Positions 16,837-25,416 of a stretch of DNA of 49,989 nt are shown here, in pieces. The position numbers and the translations under genes were made by a program. Positions within the stretch are counted from its first letter, which is position 1. Every line of letters starts with the position of its first letter. The DNA lies in NCBI GenBank assembly GCA_964483405.1, contig CAZABC010000016.1, positions 1-49,989 of the forward strand, given 5' to 3'. The notes under the pieces are model-generated. The model was given only the letters and a program-made list of their open reading frames with translations, was not told where the DNA came from and made no database searches. The DNA is from CAZABC01 sp964483405 (lineage in GTDB: Bacteria > Chloroflexota > Limnocylindria > Limnocylindrales > CSP1-4).

Positions 16837-17334
16837 CTACGCGACGAGGCGCGTCAGCGCCCACCAGGCGAGCGATGCGACCGCCAGCGCGACGGCCGCC
16901 CGTACGATCCGGCGATCGGTCGGGCCGAGCGGCGGGGCGGCTGGACGCGGGGCCGCGACGAGGACGAACCCGGCGGCGATGGCGAGGAACGGCAGGTTCA
17001 CCTCGCCCGATCCGAGCGAGACCGCCAGCTGGGCGATCCCAGAGACGATGAGCAGCCACAGACCGAGGATCGCGACCGGGCGGCCCCACGGCCGTTGCCG
17101 GACGAGCCCGATCAGCCCGAGCGTCGGGACCGCCGCCGCGAGGGCCGCCCCGACCGCGATCGCGACCGGTCCGCCCGAGCCGCCGGCGCCCGGCACGACC
17201 GCCAGCACCGCGAGGGCGACGACGACGAGGGCGAACCCGAGGACCATGCCCGCCAGCCGGTCGAACCGATCGCCCGGCTCGAGCGGTGGGGCCGGCGGTC
17301 GGGGTGCCCGGCCTCGCCTCAGCACCCCGGCCAC
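16837..17334 (-). CDS. Hypothetical multi-span membrane protein
   Basis: A 165-residue integral membrane protein of unrecognised family. After a Pro/Arg-rich N-terminus there are four or five hydrophobic segments, near residues 28-50, 56-78, 88-108, 113-130 and 143-162. The GTG at 17334 is the first start, but an ATG at residue 30 (in GMVLGFALVV) would also give a complete membrane domain. It lies 22 bp after the stop of the preceding small gene and is convergent with the GNAT gene. Confidence 0.65.
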   Translation of the reverse strand: MAGVLRRGRAPRPPAPPLEPGDRFDRLAGMVLGFALVVVALAVLAVVPGAGGSGGPVAIAVGAALAAAVPTLGLIGLVRQRPWGRPVAILGLWLLIVSGIAQLAVSLGSGEVNLPFLAIAAGFVLVAAPRPAAPPLGPTDRRIVRAAVALAVASLAWWALTRLVA

Positions 17335-17356
17335 TCCGCGGTCGGCATCGGCTCCC

Positions 17357-17695
17357 CTACTCCCCGCCGACGATCCGACGGTAGGCCGCGCCGAGGCGAA
17401 GCTCGGCGGCCGCGACCATCAGCGCCCGGTACGCGTCGAGGCTCGTCTCGCCGGTCGCCTCGATCGCGCGGACCATCCCGTCGACGAAGATGGCGGCCCG
17501 CATCGCGACCGGGCCGTAGCCGGCGATCTCGAGGTCGGCGACCGCGAGACCCGGACCGAGCACGCGCTCGAGATCGTCAGCGAGCCGGGCGGCGAAGGCC
17601 GCCTCGGCCTCCGTCATCGCGACCGCCTCGCCCGCGTCCCCGTCGTCGCGGTCCTCGTCGTCTCGATCGTCGTCCCAGGTCGCGTCGTCGCTCAT
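17357..17695 (-). CDS. Hypothetical protein with acidic N-terminus
   Basis: A 112-residue protein that I do not recognise. Residues 1-25 are mostly Asp/Glu with some Arg. The rest looks like a small helical domain (TEAEAAFAARLADDLERVL, then AYRALMVAAAELRLG). Its ATG overlaps the ligA stop by 4 bp, so it is translationally coupled to the DNA ligase. The strongly acidic tail could mimic DNA or mediate protein binding, but that is speculation. Confidence 0.7.
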   Translation of the reverse strand: MSDDATWDDDRDDEDRDDGDAGEAVAMTEAEAAFAARLADDLERVLGPGLAVADLEIAGYGPVAMRAAIFVDGMVRAIEATGETSLDAYRALMVAAAELRLGAAYRRIVGGE

Positions 17696-19923
17696 CCCGG
17701 CTCCTCCGCTGCGAGCAGCGCCCGGAAGCCGGCCTCGTCGAGGACCGTGACCCCCAGCGCCTCGGCCTTCGCCAGCTTCGAGCCCGCGCCCGGGCCGGCG
17801 ACGACGTAGTCCGTCTTCTTCGAGACCGAGCCCGCCGCATGGCCGCCGGCCGCCCGGACCGCGTCCTCGGCCTCCTGGCGGCTGAAGCCCTCGAGCGAGC
17901 CGGTGACGACGACCGTCTTCCCCGAGAGCGGGCCCTCGGCGCCCGTCCCCGCCGGACCCGCCGCGCGCACGGCTGGTCGCTCCGCCTCGACGCCGGCGGC
18001 CACCAGCGCCTCGAGCAGCCCGCCTCGCTCCGGGTCGGCGAACCACCCGGCGAGGCTCGCCGAGACGACCCCGCCGATGCCCGGCACCGCCGTCAGCCGC
18101 TCCGGGTCCTCGAGCGCCGTCGTCCGCAGCGCGGCGGCGACCCGCGCCGTCCAGCCGTCGGGGCCACCCATCGGCTCATCGGGTCCGGGCGGCCACTCCG
18201 AGGCCAGCCATGACGCGAGGTCGATGGCCGTCTGCTCGCCGATCTGGGGGATGCCGAGCGCGGCCAGGATCCGGGCCAGCGGCCGTCGCCGCGACCGCTC
18301 GATCGCCGCGACGAGGTTCTCGGCGCTCTTCCGGGCGAACCGCTCGAGCCCCTCGAGCTGCTCGACGGTCAGGCCGTAGAGGTCGGCCGGCGTCCGAACC
18401 AGCCCCCGAGCGAGGAGCTGGCTGACGACCGCGTAGCCGGCCCCCTCGATGTCCATCCCGCCCCGGCTCGTGAAGTGGAGGAAGCCCTCCATGACCTTGG
18501 CCGGACAGACCGGGTTCGGGCAGTAGTGGCGGACCGCGCCCTCGTCGCGAACGACGGCGGTGCCGCAGATCGGGCAGGCCGGCGGGACCTCGTACTCGCG
18601 CTCGGCGCCCGTCCGGCGCTCGGGCAGGGAGCGGACGACCTCGGGGATGACGTCGCCGGCCTTCTGGAGGACGACGGTGTCGCCGATCCGGATGTCCTTG
18701 CGACGGACCTCGTCGAGGTTGTGGAGGGTCGCCCGGGCGACGGTCGAGCCGGCGACGACGACCGGCCGCAGGTGGGCGACCGGCGTCAGCGTCCCGGTCC
18801 GCCCGACGTACGCGACGATGTCCTCGACGACCGTCTCGACCTGCTCGGGCGGGTACTTGAAGGCGATCGCCCAGCGCGGTGCCCGGGCGACCATCCCGAG
18901 GCGGGCCTGGAGGTCGAACCGGTCGACCTTGACGACGACGCCGTCGGTCTGGTACGGCAGCTCGTGACGGGCCTCGCGCCAGCGCTCGGTGAAGGCGATC
19001 ACGCCCTCGATGTCGAGGCCCGCCTCGTGGTCGGGGTCGACCGGGAAGCCGAGCGCATCGAGGCGGTCGAGGGCGGCCGATTGGCGATCGACGACCACGA
19101 CGGCGCCCGAGGCGTCGGTGGCTGGCGGGCCGGCGTCGAACAGGGTGGCCTGCTCCCCTTCCCCGCCCTCGAGGAGCTGGTACAACCACGCCGACAGCAG
19201 GCGGCTGGCGGTGACCGCCGGATCCTTCTGGCGCAGCGAGCCGGCGCCGCTGTTGCGCGGGTTGGCGTAGCGCGGCAGCCCGGCCTCCTCGCGCTCGGCG
19301 TTGATGCGCGCGAATTCCGCCTTGGGCATGAACACCTCGCCGCGCGCCTCCAGGGTCGCGGGCTCGGTGAGCTGCGCGGGGATGGCCCGGATCGTCCGCA
19401 GGTTCGCGGTCACGTCCTCGCCCGTCGTGCCGTCGCCGCGGGTCGCGCCCTGGATGAAGCGACCGCGTTCGTAGCGCAGCGAGATGGCCAGGCCGTCGAT
19501 CTTGAGCTCGGCGACGTAGGTCAGGTCCGGGGCCGGCTCGGGGGCGGCCGCCAGACCCAGCCCTTTGCGCACCCGGGCGTCGAACGCCCGCAGCTCGTCG
19601 TGGCTGAAGGCGTTGGAGAGCGACAGCATCGGCCGCGCGTGACGCACCTCCGCGAACTGGCCCGTCGGCGCGCCGCCCACCCGCTGGGTCGGTGAGTCCG
19701 GCGTGCGCAGCGCGGGGTACGCCGTCTCGAGCGCGACCAGCTCGCGAAAGAGGGCGTCGTACTCGGCGTCGCTCAGCTCCGGCGCGTCCTCGACGTAGTA
19801 CAGCCGGTTCGCCCGCTCGACGGCAGCGACCAGCTCGGCGTGGCGCGCCCGCGCCGCGTCGGGATCGAGGGCGATGGCCGCCTCGACGAGGACGCCGTCG
19901 ACGGGCAGGTCGGAGGATGTCAT
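17692..19923 (-). CDS. ligA: NAD-dependent DNA ligase
   Basis: A 743-residue LigA that seals nicks using NAD+. Domain Ia (residues 25-95) has YYVEDAPELSDAEYD, typical for NMN binding. The adenylated lysine is K141 in AELKIDGLA. The OB fold, the zinc finger (CPICG and later CPNPVCPAK), the helix-hairpin-helix block and a C-terminal BRCT domain (GKTVVVTGSLEGFSRQEAE) follow. It is about 70 residues longer than the E. coli enzyme, partly through an insertion near 285-325 that contains LLEGGEGEQATLFDAGPP. Start chosen at ATG 19923, with a TATCCT hexamer 9 nt upstream. Confidence 0.97.
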   Translation of the reverse strand: MTSSDLPVDGVLVEAAIALDPDAARARHAELVAAVERANRLYYVEDAPELSDAEYDALFRELVALETAYPALRTPDSPTQRVGGAPTGQFAEVRHARPMLSLSNAFSHDELRAFDARVRKGLGLAAAPEPAPDLTYVAELKIDGLAISLRYERGRFIQGATRGDGTTGEDVTANLRTIRAIPAQLTEPATLEARGEVFMPKAEFARINAEREEAGLPRYANPRNSGAGSLRQKDPAVTASRLLSAWLYQLLEGGEGEQATLFDAGPPATDASGAVVVVDRQSAALDRLDALGFPVDPDHEAGLDIEGVIAFTERWREARHELPYQTDGVVVKVDRFDLQARLGMVARAPRWAIAFKYPPEQVETVVEDIVAYVGRTGTLTPVAHLRPVVVAGSTVARATLHNLDEVRRKDIRIGDTVVLQKAGDVIPEVVRSLPERRTGAEREYEVPPACPICGTAVVRDEGAVRHYCPNPVCPAKVMEGFLHFTSRGGMDIEGAGYAVVSQLLARGLVRTPADLYGLTVEQLEGLERFARKSAENLVAAIERSRRRPLARILAALGIPQIGEQTAIDLASWLASEWPPGPDEPMGGPDGWTARVAAALRTTALEDPERLTAVPGIGGVVSASLAGWFADPERGGLLEALVAAGVEAERPAVRAAGPAGTGAEGPLSGKTVVVTGSLEGFSRQEAEDAVRAAGGHAAGSVSKKTDYVVAGPGAGSKLAKAEALGVTVLDEAGFRALLAAEEPG

Positions 19924-19932
19924 CGCCGACCG

Positions 19933-19938
19933 AGGATA
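19933..19938 (-). promoter_or_regulatory. -10 box of ligA
   Basis: TATCCT on the minus strand, 9 nt before the ligA ATG. It predicts a transcript with a leader of 2-3 nt or none. Confidence 0.5.
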
Positions 19939-19963
19939 CGGCAGCCGCGTCGACCGCTGCCGG

Positions 19964-21058
19964 TCAGGCGAGGTGCCGGCGGGTGATCGATGCGATCGAC
20001 GGTGTGCCGAGGAGCGCCATCCCGAGCTCGAGCTCCTCGCGCAGGATCGCCAGCACCCGCTCGACGCCGACTTCGCCGCCGGCAGCCAGGCCCCACAGCA
20101 CCGGCCGCCCGACGAGCACGGCGTCGGCGCCGAGGGCGAGCGCCACGAGGATGTCGAGGCCGCGCCGGATGCCGCCGTCGACCCAGACCGGCAGGCGGCC
20201 CCCGACCTCGTCGACGATCTCCTCCAGCACGTCGGCCGTCGCCGGCACTCGGTCGAGCTGGCGGGCACCGTGGTTCGACACCACGATCGCGTCGACACCG
20301 TGCTCGACCGCGAGTCGCGCGTCCTCGGCGGTCATGATCCCCTTGAGCACGATCGGCAGGCCGGACCACTCGCGCACGACCGCCACATCCCCCCAGGTCA
20401 GCCCGAGGTGCTGCTGGTGGCCGAGGGCCTCGTAGCCGGTCTCGCCGCCTGGCGCGTCGCCCGACCGGCCCGGATGTCCGCCCGGGAAGTTGCCGAGATG
20501 GACGTCGAGCTCGAAGCGGTTCCGGCGGTCGCGCTCGCGGTAGCCGACGACGGGCAGGTCCACGGTCAGCACCAGCGCCCGGTAGCCGGCATCGACAGCG
20601 CGCCGGCACAGGTCGGCGGTGAAGGCGCGCTCGCGGTGCTCGTAGAGCTGGAACCAGCGGACGCCGTCGGGGACCGCCTCCGCCACCTCCTCGATGGACC
20701 GCGTCGAGACCGTCGACAGGGTGAACGGCACGCCGGCTGCGGCCGCCGCCCGCGCGGTCGCGATCTCGGCGTCGGGGTGCGCCAGCCCGTGGGCCGCCAT
20801 CGGCGCGATCGCGAGCGGCATCGACGCCTGGCTCCCGAGCAGGATCGCGGCCGGGTCGATCCGCGAGACATCCACGAGCACCCGGGGCCGGAAGCGGCGG
20901 TGCCGCCAGGCGGCGTCGTTCTCGGCGAGGCTGAGCTCGTCCCACGAGCCGCCCGCGACGTAGTCCCAGGCAGACGGTCGCATGCGGGCGCGCGCCAGCG
21001 GCTCCAGCTCGGCCAGCGAGACGACCGCGTCAAGATCGATCCCGGCGCGGTCGGTCAT
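19964..21058 (-). CDS. FMN-dependent alpha-hydroxy acid oxidase/dehydrogenase
   Basis: A 364-residue TIM-barrel flavoenzyme of the lactate/glycolate oxidase family, which oxidises an L-2-hydroxy acid to the 2-keto acid. The catalytic histidine is H263 in VVSNHGARQLD with R266 binding the substrate carboxylate. The FMN-contacting lysine is K239 in LKGIMTAEDA, and the phosphate site is GGIRRG and LVGRPVLWGL. Whether it is an oxidase or a dehydrogenase cannot be decided from sequence. Its ATG overlaps the vapC stop by 4 bp, so it is translated from the vapBC transcript unless an internal promoter exists. It is followed 40 bp later by ligA. Confidence 0.93.
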   Translation of the reverse strand: MTDRAGIDLDAVVSLAELEPLARARMRPSAWDYVAGGSWDELSLAENDAAWRHRRFRPRVLVDVSRIDPAAILLGSQASMPLAIAPMAAHGLAHPDAEIATARAAAAAGVPFTLSTVSTRSIEEVAEAVPDGVRWFQLYEHRERAFTADLCRRAVDAGYRALVLTVDLPVVGYRERDRRNRFELDVHLGNFPGGHPGRSGDAPGGETGYEALGHQQHLGLTWGDVAVVREWSGLPIVLKGIMTAEDARLAVEHGVDAIVVSNHGARQLDRVPATADVLEEIVDEVGGRLPVWVDGGIRRGLDILVALALGADAVLVGRPVLWGLAAGGEVGVERVLAILREELELGMALLGTPSIASITRRHLA

Positions 21059-21474
21059 GCCTCGACCGATCCTGCGGGGACGATCCAGCGGGTCGCCTGG
21101 CCGGTCACGCCGGCGATCCGGTCGTAGTCGGCGTCGTAGTGGACGACCGCGACGCCGTGCCGCTCGGCGGTCGCGGCGATCAGCAGATCCGGGATGCCGA
21201 CGCTCCGCTGGTAGCCGCCCGCCACGAACGACATCGCCCGCGAGACTTCGACGGCCCGGTCCCAGTCCGCCGGCAGCACGCTGAGCCACGGCAGCGATCG
21301 GAGCGTCTGCTCGTAGATCGTGAACTCGGATGCGTTGCGCGCGCCGCGTAGATACTCGAGCGCTACCGGATCGCAGATCGCCACCTCACCATCGGTCAGC
21401 GCACGACGCAGCCACTCCAGGAGCTCCGGTCGGCGCCAGCTCACGATCAGGGCCGACGTGTCCAGCAGCTCCAT
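21055..21474 (-). CDS. vapC: VapC-type PIN-domain ribonuclease toxin
   Basis: A 139-residue PIN-domain protein, expected to be a Mg-dependent endoribonuclease held inactive by VapB. The acidic residues of the active site are visible: D5 in MELLDTSALI, E40 in PVALEYLRG, D96 in GIPDLLIAA and D114 in VVHYDADYD. All four are intact, so it should be catalytically competent. The start codon shares one base with the vapB stop (TGATG), and its own stop overlaps the flavoenzyme start. Targets (tRNA, rRNA or mRNA) cannot be predicted. Confidence 0.93.
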   Translation of the reverse strand: MELLDTSALIVSWRRPELLEWLRRALTDGEVAICDPVALEYLRGARNASEFTIYEQTLRSLPWLSVLPADWDRAVEVSRAMSFVAGGYQRSVGIPDLLIAATAERHGVAVVHYDADYDRIAGVTGQATRWIVPAGSVEA

Positions 21475-21728
21475 CAGCCGCGGTTCGGACCGGCGTCCCG
21501 CTCCGCCTGCTCGGCGTCGAACAACGCATCGAACCGGCCGCGACGCATCTCGCGAAGGTCGGCCAGGTCGAGGTCAGGGCGAAGATCGAGGAGCCGCAGC
21601 CGGCGTCGGATGTTGACGACCTCGCGAAGCGCCTCGTGGATGGTGTCGGTCGTTCGAGTCGTACCGAGCACGTCGGCTGCCTCGCGCACGAGGTCCGTGT
21701 CGAGATCGATGGTGGTGTGCTTCTTCAT
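21474..21728 (-). CDS. vapB: VapB-type antitoxin
   Basis: An 84-residue antitoxin. The N-terminus (KKHTTIDLDTDLVREAADVLG) has the strand-helix pattern of a ribbon-helix-helix DNA-binding dimer, followed by TRTTDTIHEALREVV. The C-terminal half, with DLADLREMRRGRFD, is the expected toxin-wrapping segment. It precedes vapC with the classical antitoxin-first order and a one-base overlap. A near-consensus promoter with an internal palindrome sits directly upstream, consistent with autorepression by the VapBC complex. Confidence 0.9.
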   Translation of the reverse strand: MKKHTTIDLDTDLVREAADVLGTTRTTDTIHEALREVVNIRRRLRLLDLRPDLDLADLREMRRGRFDALFDAEQAERDAGPNRG

Positions 21729-21734
21729 GGGTCG

Positions 21735-21762
21735 ATGGTATGCAGAGGCGCCTTCGCGTCAA
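21735..21762 (-). promoter_or_regulatory. vapBC promoter with operator palindrome
   Basis: On the minus strand: -35 TTGACG (21757-21762), a 16-bp spacer, and -10 TACCAT (21735-21740). The hexamer ends 6 nt before the vapB ATG, so the message should be leaderless. The spacer contains the perfect palindrome AGGCGCCT (21746-21753), a likely VapB operator. This is the best -35/-10 pair among the leaderless promoters. Confidence 0.7.
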
Positions 21763-21768
21763 GCATAT

Positions 21769-24504
21769 TCACCCCACCACCTCGAGGTTCGCCATGCTCG
21801 CGAGCATCGTCTTGCGGCCGACCGTCGTGTCGCGGAACGCCACCGTCACCTCCTCGTCGTCGCGGGTGAGCTTGCTCGTCACGACGATGCCGTCGCCGAA
21901 CCGAGAATGGCGGACCCGGTCGCCGTCGCGATAGCGGCGCTCGCCGGGGACGATCGGACGCGGAGGGACGACGCCCCGCGCCGGCGTCGAGCCAGCGCCG
22001 CCCGGCACCAGGCCAGCGCCGCCCGGTGACGCGCCGCCGCCCGGCAGCTCGCCGGATCGCGCGCCGGCCGCGTAGGCGTCGCGCTTCGCCTGCAGGTCAC
22101 GGGTCGGCCGGAACGACTCCCCCGCGGCCGGCGCCCCGGGCCGCCCGCTGCCCTGCCGGTACGCCGCGCCGCCCGCCCGGACCGGCGTCCCGAAGCGCGA
22201 GGTCCGGCGCGCCCCGAAGACCATGTCGAGTTCGAGGTGGTCGCCGTCGTCCATCCCGGGCTCGAGGCGCGGCCCGGCCATGAGCTCGGGCGGGATCTCG
22301 AGCAGGAAGCGGCTCGGCACGCTCGCCTGGCCCATCCCCCAGGTCGCCCGGCGCCAGGCGTGCGAGAGGAAGAGGCGACGCTTGGCCCGGGTGATCCCGA
22401 CGTACGCCAGCCGGCGCTCCTCCTCGAGCTCCTGCTCGTCGTCGAGGGCCCGGCTGTGCGGGAAGACGCCCTCCTCGAGCCCGGCGATGAAGACGACCGG
22501 GAACTCGAGCCCCTTGGCCGCGTGGAGGGTGATGAGCGTCGCCGCGTCGGCACCGCCCTCGTAGGCGTCCTGGTCGGCCACGAGCGCGGTCTCCTCGAGG
22601 AACCGGTCGAGCGCGTCGTCGGGGGTCAGGTCGTCGTAGCGGGTCGTGACCGAGCGCAGCTCGAGCAGGTTCGCCCAGCGCTCCTCGCCGTCCTCGGAGC
22701 CGTCGGCCAGCATCGCCCGGTAGCCGGACGCCTCGAGCACCTCGTCGAGCAGCTCGGGCAGCGGCAGGACGCCGATCCGGGTCCGCAGCCGCTCGACGAG
22801 CCCGACGAAGCCGGTGAGGGCCGCGCGCGCGCGCCCGCCGAGGTCGCCGGCCTCGCCCCGGGCCGCCGCGCCGAGGGCGGACCAGACGTCGCCCTCGCGG
22901 GCCGCGGTGAGGACCCGGATCTCCTCGATCGTCCGGTCGCCGATCGCCCGGGCCGGCACGTTCGCGATCCGCTCGAAGCTGACGACGTCGCGGTCCGAGC
23001 GCAGGACGCGCAGGTAGGCCAGGGCGTCCTTGACCTCGCGGCGCTGGTAGAAGCGGGTGCCGCCGACGAGCTGGTAGCGGATCCCGTAGCGGAGGAACGC
23101 TTCCTCGATCGCCCGGGACTGGGCGTTCATCCGGTACATGACGGCGACGTCCTGGGCCTGCAGCGCACCGGCGTCGTCGTCGGCCCGCCGGGTGAGGAGC
23201 GATCCCTTGCCGCCCACCAGGCCCTCGACCTGGCGGGCGATCCACTCGGCCTCCTCCTCCTCGTTGTAGGCCTCGAAGCGCTGGATCGGGACGCCGCCGG
23301 CGTTCTCCGTCCAGAGCTTCTTGTCGGTCCGCGCCGCGTTGCGCGAGACGACCGCGTGGGCGGCGTCGAGGATGAGCTGGGTGCTCCGGTAGTTCTGCTC
23401 GAGCTTGACGACCGCGGCGTCGGGGTAGTCGCGCTCGAAGTCGAGGATGTTCCGGATGTCGGCGCCGCGCCACGAGTAGATCGACTGGTCGTCGTCGCCG
23501 ACGACGCAGAGGTTGCGGTGGCGGGCGGCAAGCGAGCGGACCCACAGGTACTGCGGCCGGTTCGTGTCCTGGTACTCGTCGACATGGAGGTACCGCCAGC
23601 GCTCCTGGTAGCGACGGAGGACGTCGGGCGCCTCGTCGAAGAGCCGGACCGCCGCGATGAGGAGGTCGTCGAAGTCGAGCGCGCCCGCGGTCCGGAGGCG
23701 GTCCCGGTAGCGGCCGGCGAGCCGGGCGACGATCCGCTCGTGGTGGCTGATCGCGTGCTCGGCGAGGAAGGCCGCGTCGAGCATCTCGTTCTTGGCCCGG
23801 CTGATCGCCCCGAGGACCACCGACGGCCGGAACTCGCCGGTGCTCGGGAGGTCCTCCTCGCGGAGGAGCTGCTTCATCAGCTGCTGCTGGTCGTCGGTGT
23901 CGTAGATGACGAAGCGGCGGTCGATCCCGATCGCCTCGCCGTCGCGGCGGAGGACCCGCGCGCAGAGCGAGTGGAACGTGCCGGCCTGGACGTCCTTGCC
24001 GGGCTCGCCGACGAGGGCGACGATCCGCTCCCGGAGCTCGGCCGCGGCGCGGTTCGTGAACGTCACGGCGAGGATCTGCCAGGGCCGGACGCCCTTGACC
24101 CCGACGAGGTAGGCGACCCGGTGGGCAAGGACGCGGGTCTTGCCCGACCCGGCCCCGGCGAGGATCAGGACGGGGCCGTCGGTCGTCTCGACCGCGCGCG
24201 CCTGCTCGGGGTTGAGGTTCCGGACGATCCGCGCGGCGAGCGCGGCCGTGGCCGCCTGGCGCTCCTCTGGGCTCGGGGCGACGACCGGCGCGCCCGGGTC
24301 CGGGAGCGGTGGCGCGTCGGCCAGGTACTCCGGCTCGACGGGCACCGCACCGGCCTCGACGACGTGCGAGGCCGCGAACCAGTGGCCGTCCTCGGCCGCC
24401 GGATCGTCGTCGGGCGCGAACGCCTCGTCGGGCGCGAACGGAGCTTCGTCGGGCGCGGACGGCGCCTCGGCGACCGGCTCTGACGGGGGGTCCTTCCTGG
24501 GCAC
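21769..24504 (-). CDS. pcrA: UvrD/PcrA-type ATP-dependent DNA helicase
   Basis: A 911-residue superfamily 1A helicase (3'-5'), acting in repair and replication restart. Visible motifs are Q-motif NLNPEQ, Walker A LAGAGSGKT (about 115-123), VTFTNRAAAELRERI, Walker B VDEYQDTNRPQ, DDDQSIYSWRGAD, EQNYRS and GITRAKRR. The C-terminal Tudor-like domain (GDRVRHSRFGDGIV) after a Gly/Ala/Pro linker is typical of PcrA. About 95 residues precede the helicase core; they are acidic and include SAPDEAPFAPDEAFAPDDD. Start at GTG 24504, 6 nt after a TAGAAT hexamer. The extension therefore seems genuine. Confidence 0.95.
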   Translation of the reverse strand: MPRKDPPSEPVAEAPSAPDEAPFAPDEAFAPDDDPAAEDGHWFAASHVVEAGAVPVEPEYLADAPPLPDPGAPVVAPSPEERQAATAALAARIVRNLNPEQARAVETTDGPVLILAGAGSGKTRVLAHRVAYLVGVKGVRPWQILAVTFTNRAAAELRERIVALVGEPGKDVQAGTFHSLCARVLRRDGEAIGIDRRFVIYDTDDQQQLMKQLLREEDLPSTGEFRPSVVLGAISRAKNEMLDAAFLAEHAISHHERIVARLAGRYRDRLRTAGALDFDDLLIAAVRLFDEAPDVLRRYQERWRYLHVDEYQDTNRPQYLWVRSLAARHRNLCVVGDDDQSIYSWRGADIRNILDFERDYPDAAVVKLEQNYRSTQLILDAAHAVVSRNAARTDKKLWTENAGGVPIQRFEAYNEEEEAEWIARQVEGLVGGKGSLLTRRADDDAGALQAQDVAVMYRMNAQSRAIEEAFLRYGIRYQLVGGTRFYQRREVKDALAYLRVLRSDRDVVSFERIANVPARAIGDRTIEEIRVLTAAREGDVWSALGAAARGEAGDLGGRARAALTGFVGLVERLRTRIGVLPLPELLDEVLEASGYRAMLADGSEDGEERWANLLELRSVTTRYDDLTPDDALDRFLEETALVADQDAYEGGADAATLITLHAAKGLEFPVVFIAGLEEGVFPHSRALDDEQELEEERRLAYVGITRAKRRLFLSHAWRRATWGMGQASVPSRFLLEIPPELMAGPRLEPGMDDGDHLELDMVFGARRTSRFGTPVRAGGAAYRQGSGRPGAPAAGESFRPTRDLQAKRDAYAAGARSGELPGGGASPGGAGLVPGGAGSTPARGVVPPRPIVPGERRYRDGDRVRHSRFGDGIVVTSKLTRDDEEVTVAFRDTTVGRKTMLASMANLEVVG

Positions 24505-24510
24505 GGGCCG

Positions 24511-24516
24511 ATTCTA
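24511..24516 (-). promoter_or_regulatory. -10 box of pcrA
   Basis: TAGAAT on the minus strand, 6 nt before the pcrA GTG. It is divergent from the methyltransferase promoter within a 60-bp intergenic region. Confidence 0.55.
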
Positions 24517-24552
24517 GGGGCGAGCGCTCGACCGGGCACCGGCGGCGCTCGG

Positions 24553-24558
24553 TATCCT
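24553..24558 (+). promoter_or_regulatory. -10 box of methyltransferase gene
   Basis: TATCCT on the plus strand, 6 nt before the GTG start. No Shine-Dalgarno sequence is present. Confidence 0.5.
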
Positions 24559-24564
24559 CCCGAC

Positions 24565-25356
24565 GTGACGACCGACGAGGACCTCAAGACGGCGGTCAGC
24601 CGTGCCTGGGACGCCGGCGCCCCGACATACGACGCGACGCCGCGCCACGGCCTCCGCCACGACGACGAGTGGGTCGCCTGGCGCCGGCTCGTCGCGGCGA
24701 TCCTCGGCGACCCGTCCCACGCCGACGTCCCGCGGCTCCGGGTCCTCGACGTCGGCACCGGGACCGGCGTCCTCGCCCTGCTCGCCGCGGAGCTCGGCCA
24801 CGACGTCACCGGCGTCGACCTCTCGACGGGCATGCTCGAGATCGCCCGCCGGCGGGCGGCCGAGGCGGGCCTCGCGGTCGAGCTGCGGGTCGCCGACGCC
24901 GAGGCCCTCCCGGCGGGCCTCGTCGGCTTCGACGCCGTCGTGAGTCGGCACGTGCTGTGGACGCTCCCCCACCCCGACCGCGCCCTCGCCGCCTGGCGGG
25001 ACGCGACCCGGCCCGGCGGCCTCGTCGCCGTCATCGACGGCACCGAGCGACCGGGCCCGCTGCCCCTCGCCGCGGCCCGCCGGCTCGCCGGAGCGATCGT
25101 CGAGCGGCGCCGGCGCCCCGACCCGGGGCACGACTACGACGAGGCGACGGCGGGGCGGCTCCCGCTCGCGGGGCTCCGCGAGACGGCGACGGTCGAGACG
25201 CTCATGCGCGACGCAGGGCTCGAGCACGTCCGGGTCCGCGACGTCGGCGAGGTCGACCGGGTCGAGCTCGCCCACCTGTCGCCCCTCGAGCGATTCGCCG
25301 ACGCCTGGCGCCGCTACCTCGCGACCGGGCGGTCGCCGCGGGTGGTCGCCGGCTGA
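24565..25356 (+). CDS. Class I SAM-dependent methyltransferase
   Basis: A 263-residue methyltransferase with the Methyltransf_11-type core. SAM-binding motif I is VLDVGTGTGVLALLAA near residues 61-76, then the acidic residue at the end of strand 2 in VTGVDLS, then VADAEALP (motif II) and RPGGLVAVIDG (post-III). The N-terminus WDAGAPTYDATPRHG is typical of small-molecule methyltransferases. The substrate is not identifiable. It is a single gene, divergent from pcrA and convergent with a lipoprotein gene. Confidence 0.88.
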   Translation: MTTDEDLKTAVSRAWDAGAPTYDATPRHGLRHDDEWVAWRRLVAAILGDPSHADVPRLRVLDVGTGTGVLALLAAELGHDVTGVDLSTGMLEIARRRAAEAGLAVELRVADAEALPAGLVGFDAVVSRHVLWTLPHPDRALAAWRDATRPGGLVAVIDGTERPGPLPLAAARRLAGAIVERRRRPDPGHDYDEATAGRLPLAGLRETATVETLMRDAGLEHVRVRDVGEVDRVELAHLSPLERFADAWRRYLATGRSPRVVAG

Positions 25357-25416
25357 GACGCGACGGCACGGGACGGCGACCGGCGCAGCTTGCCGCAGGG
25401 GCGGTGGATCCCCCGG

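Noticed and set aside
16837..17695. A single fused gene from the membrane protein and the acidic protein
   Set aside because: They lie in separate frames with a stop at 17357 and a 22-bp gap, and their compositions differ completely.
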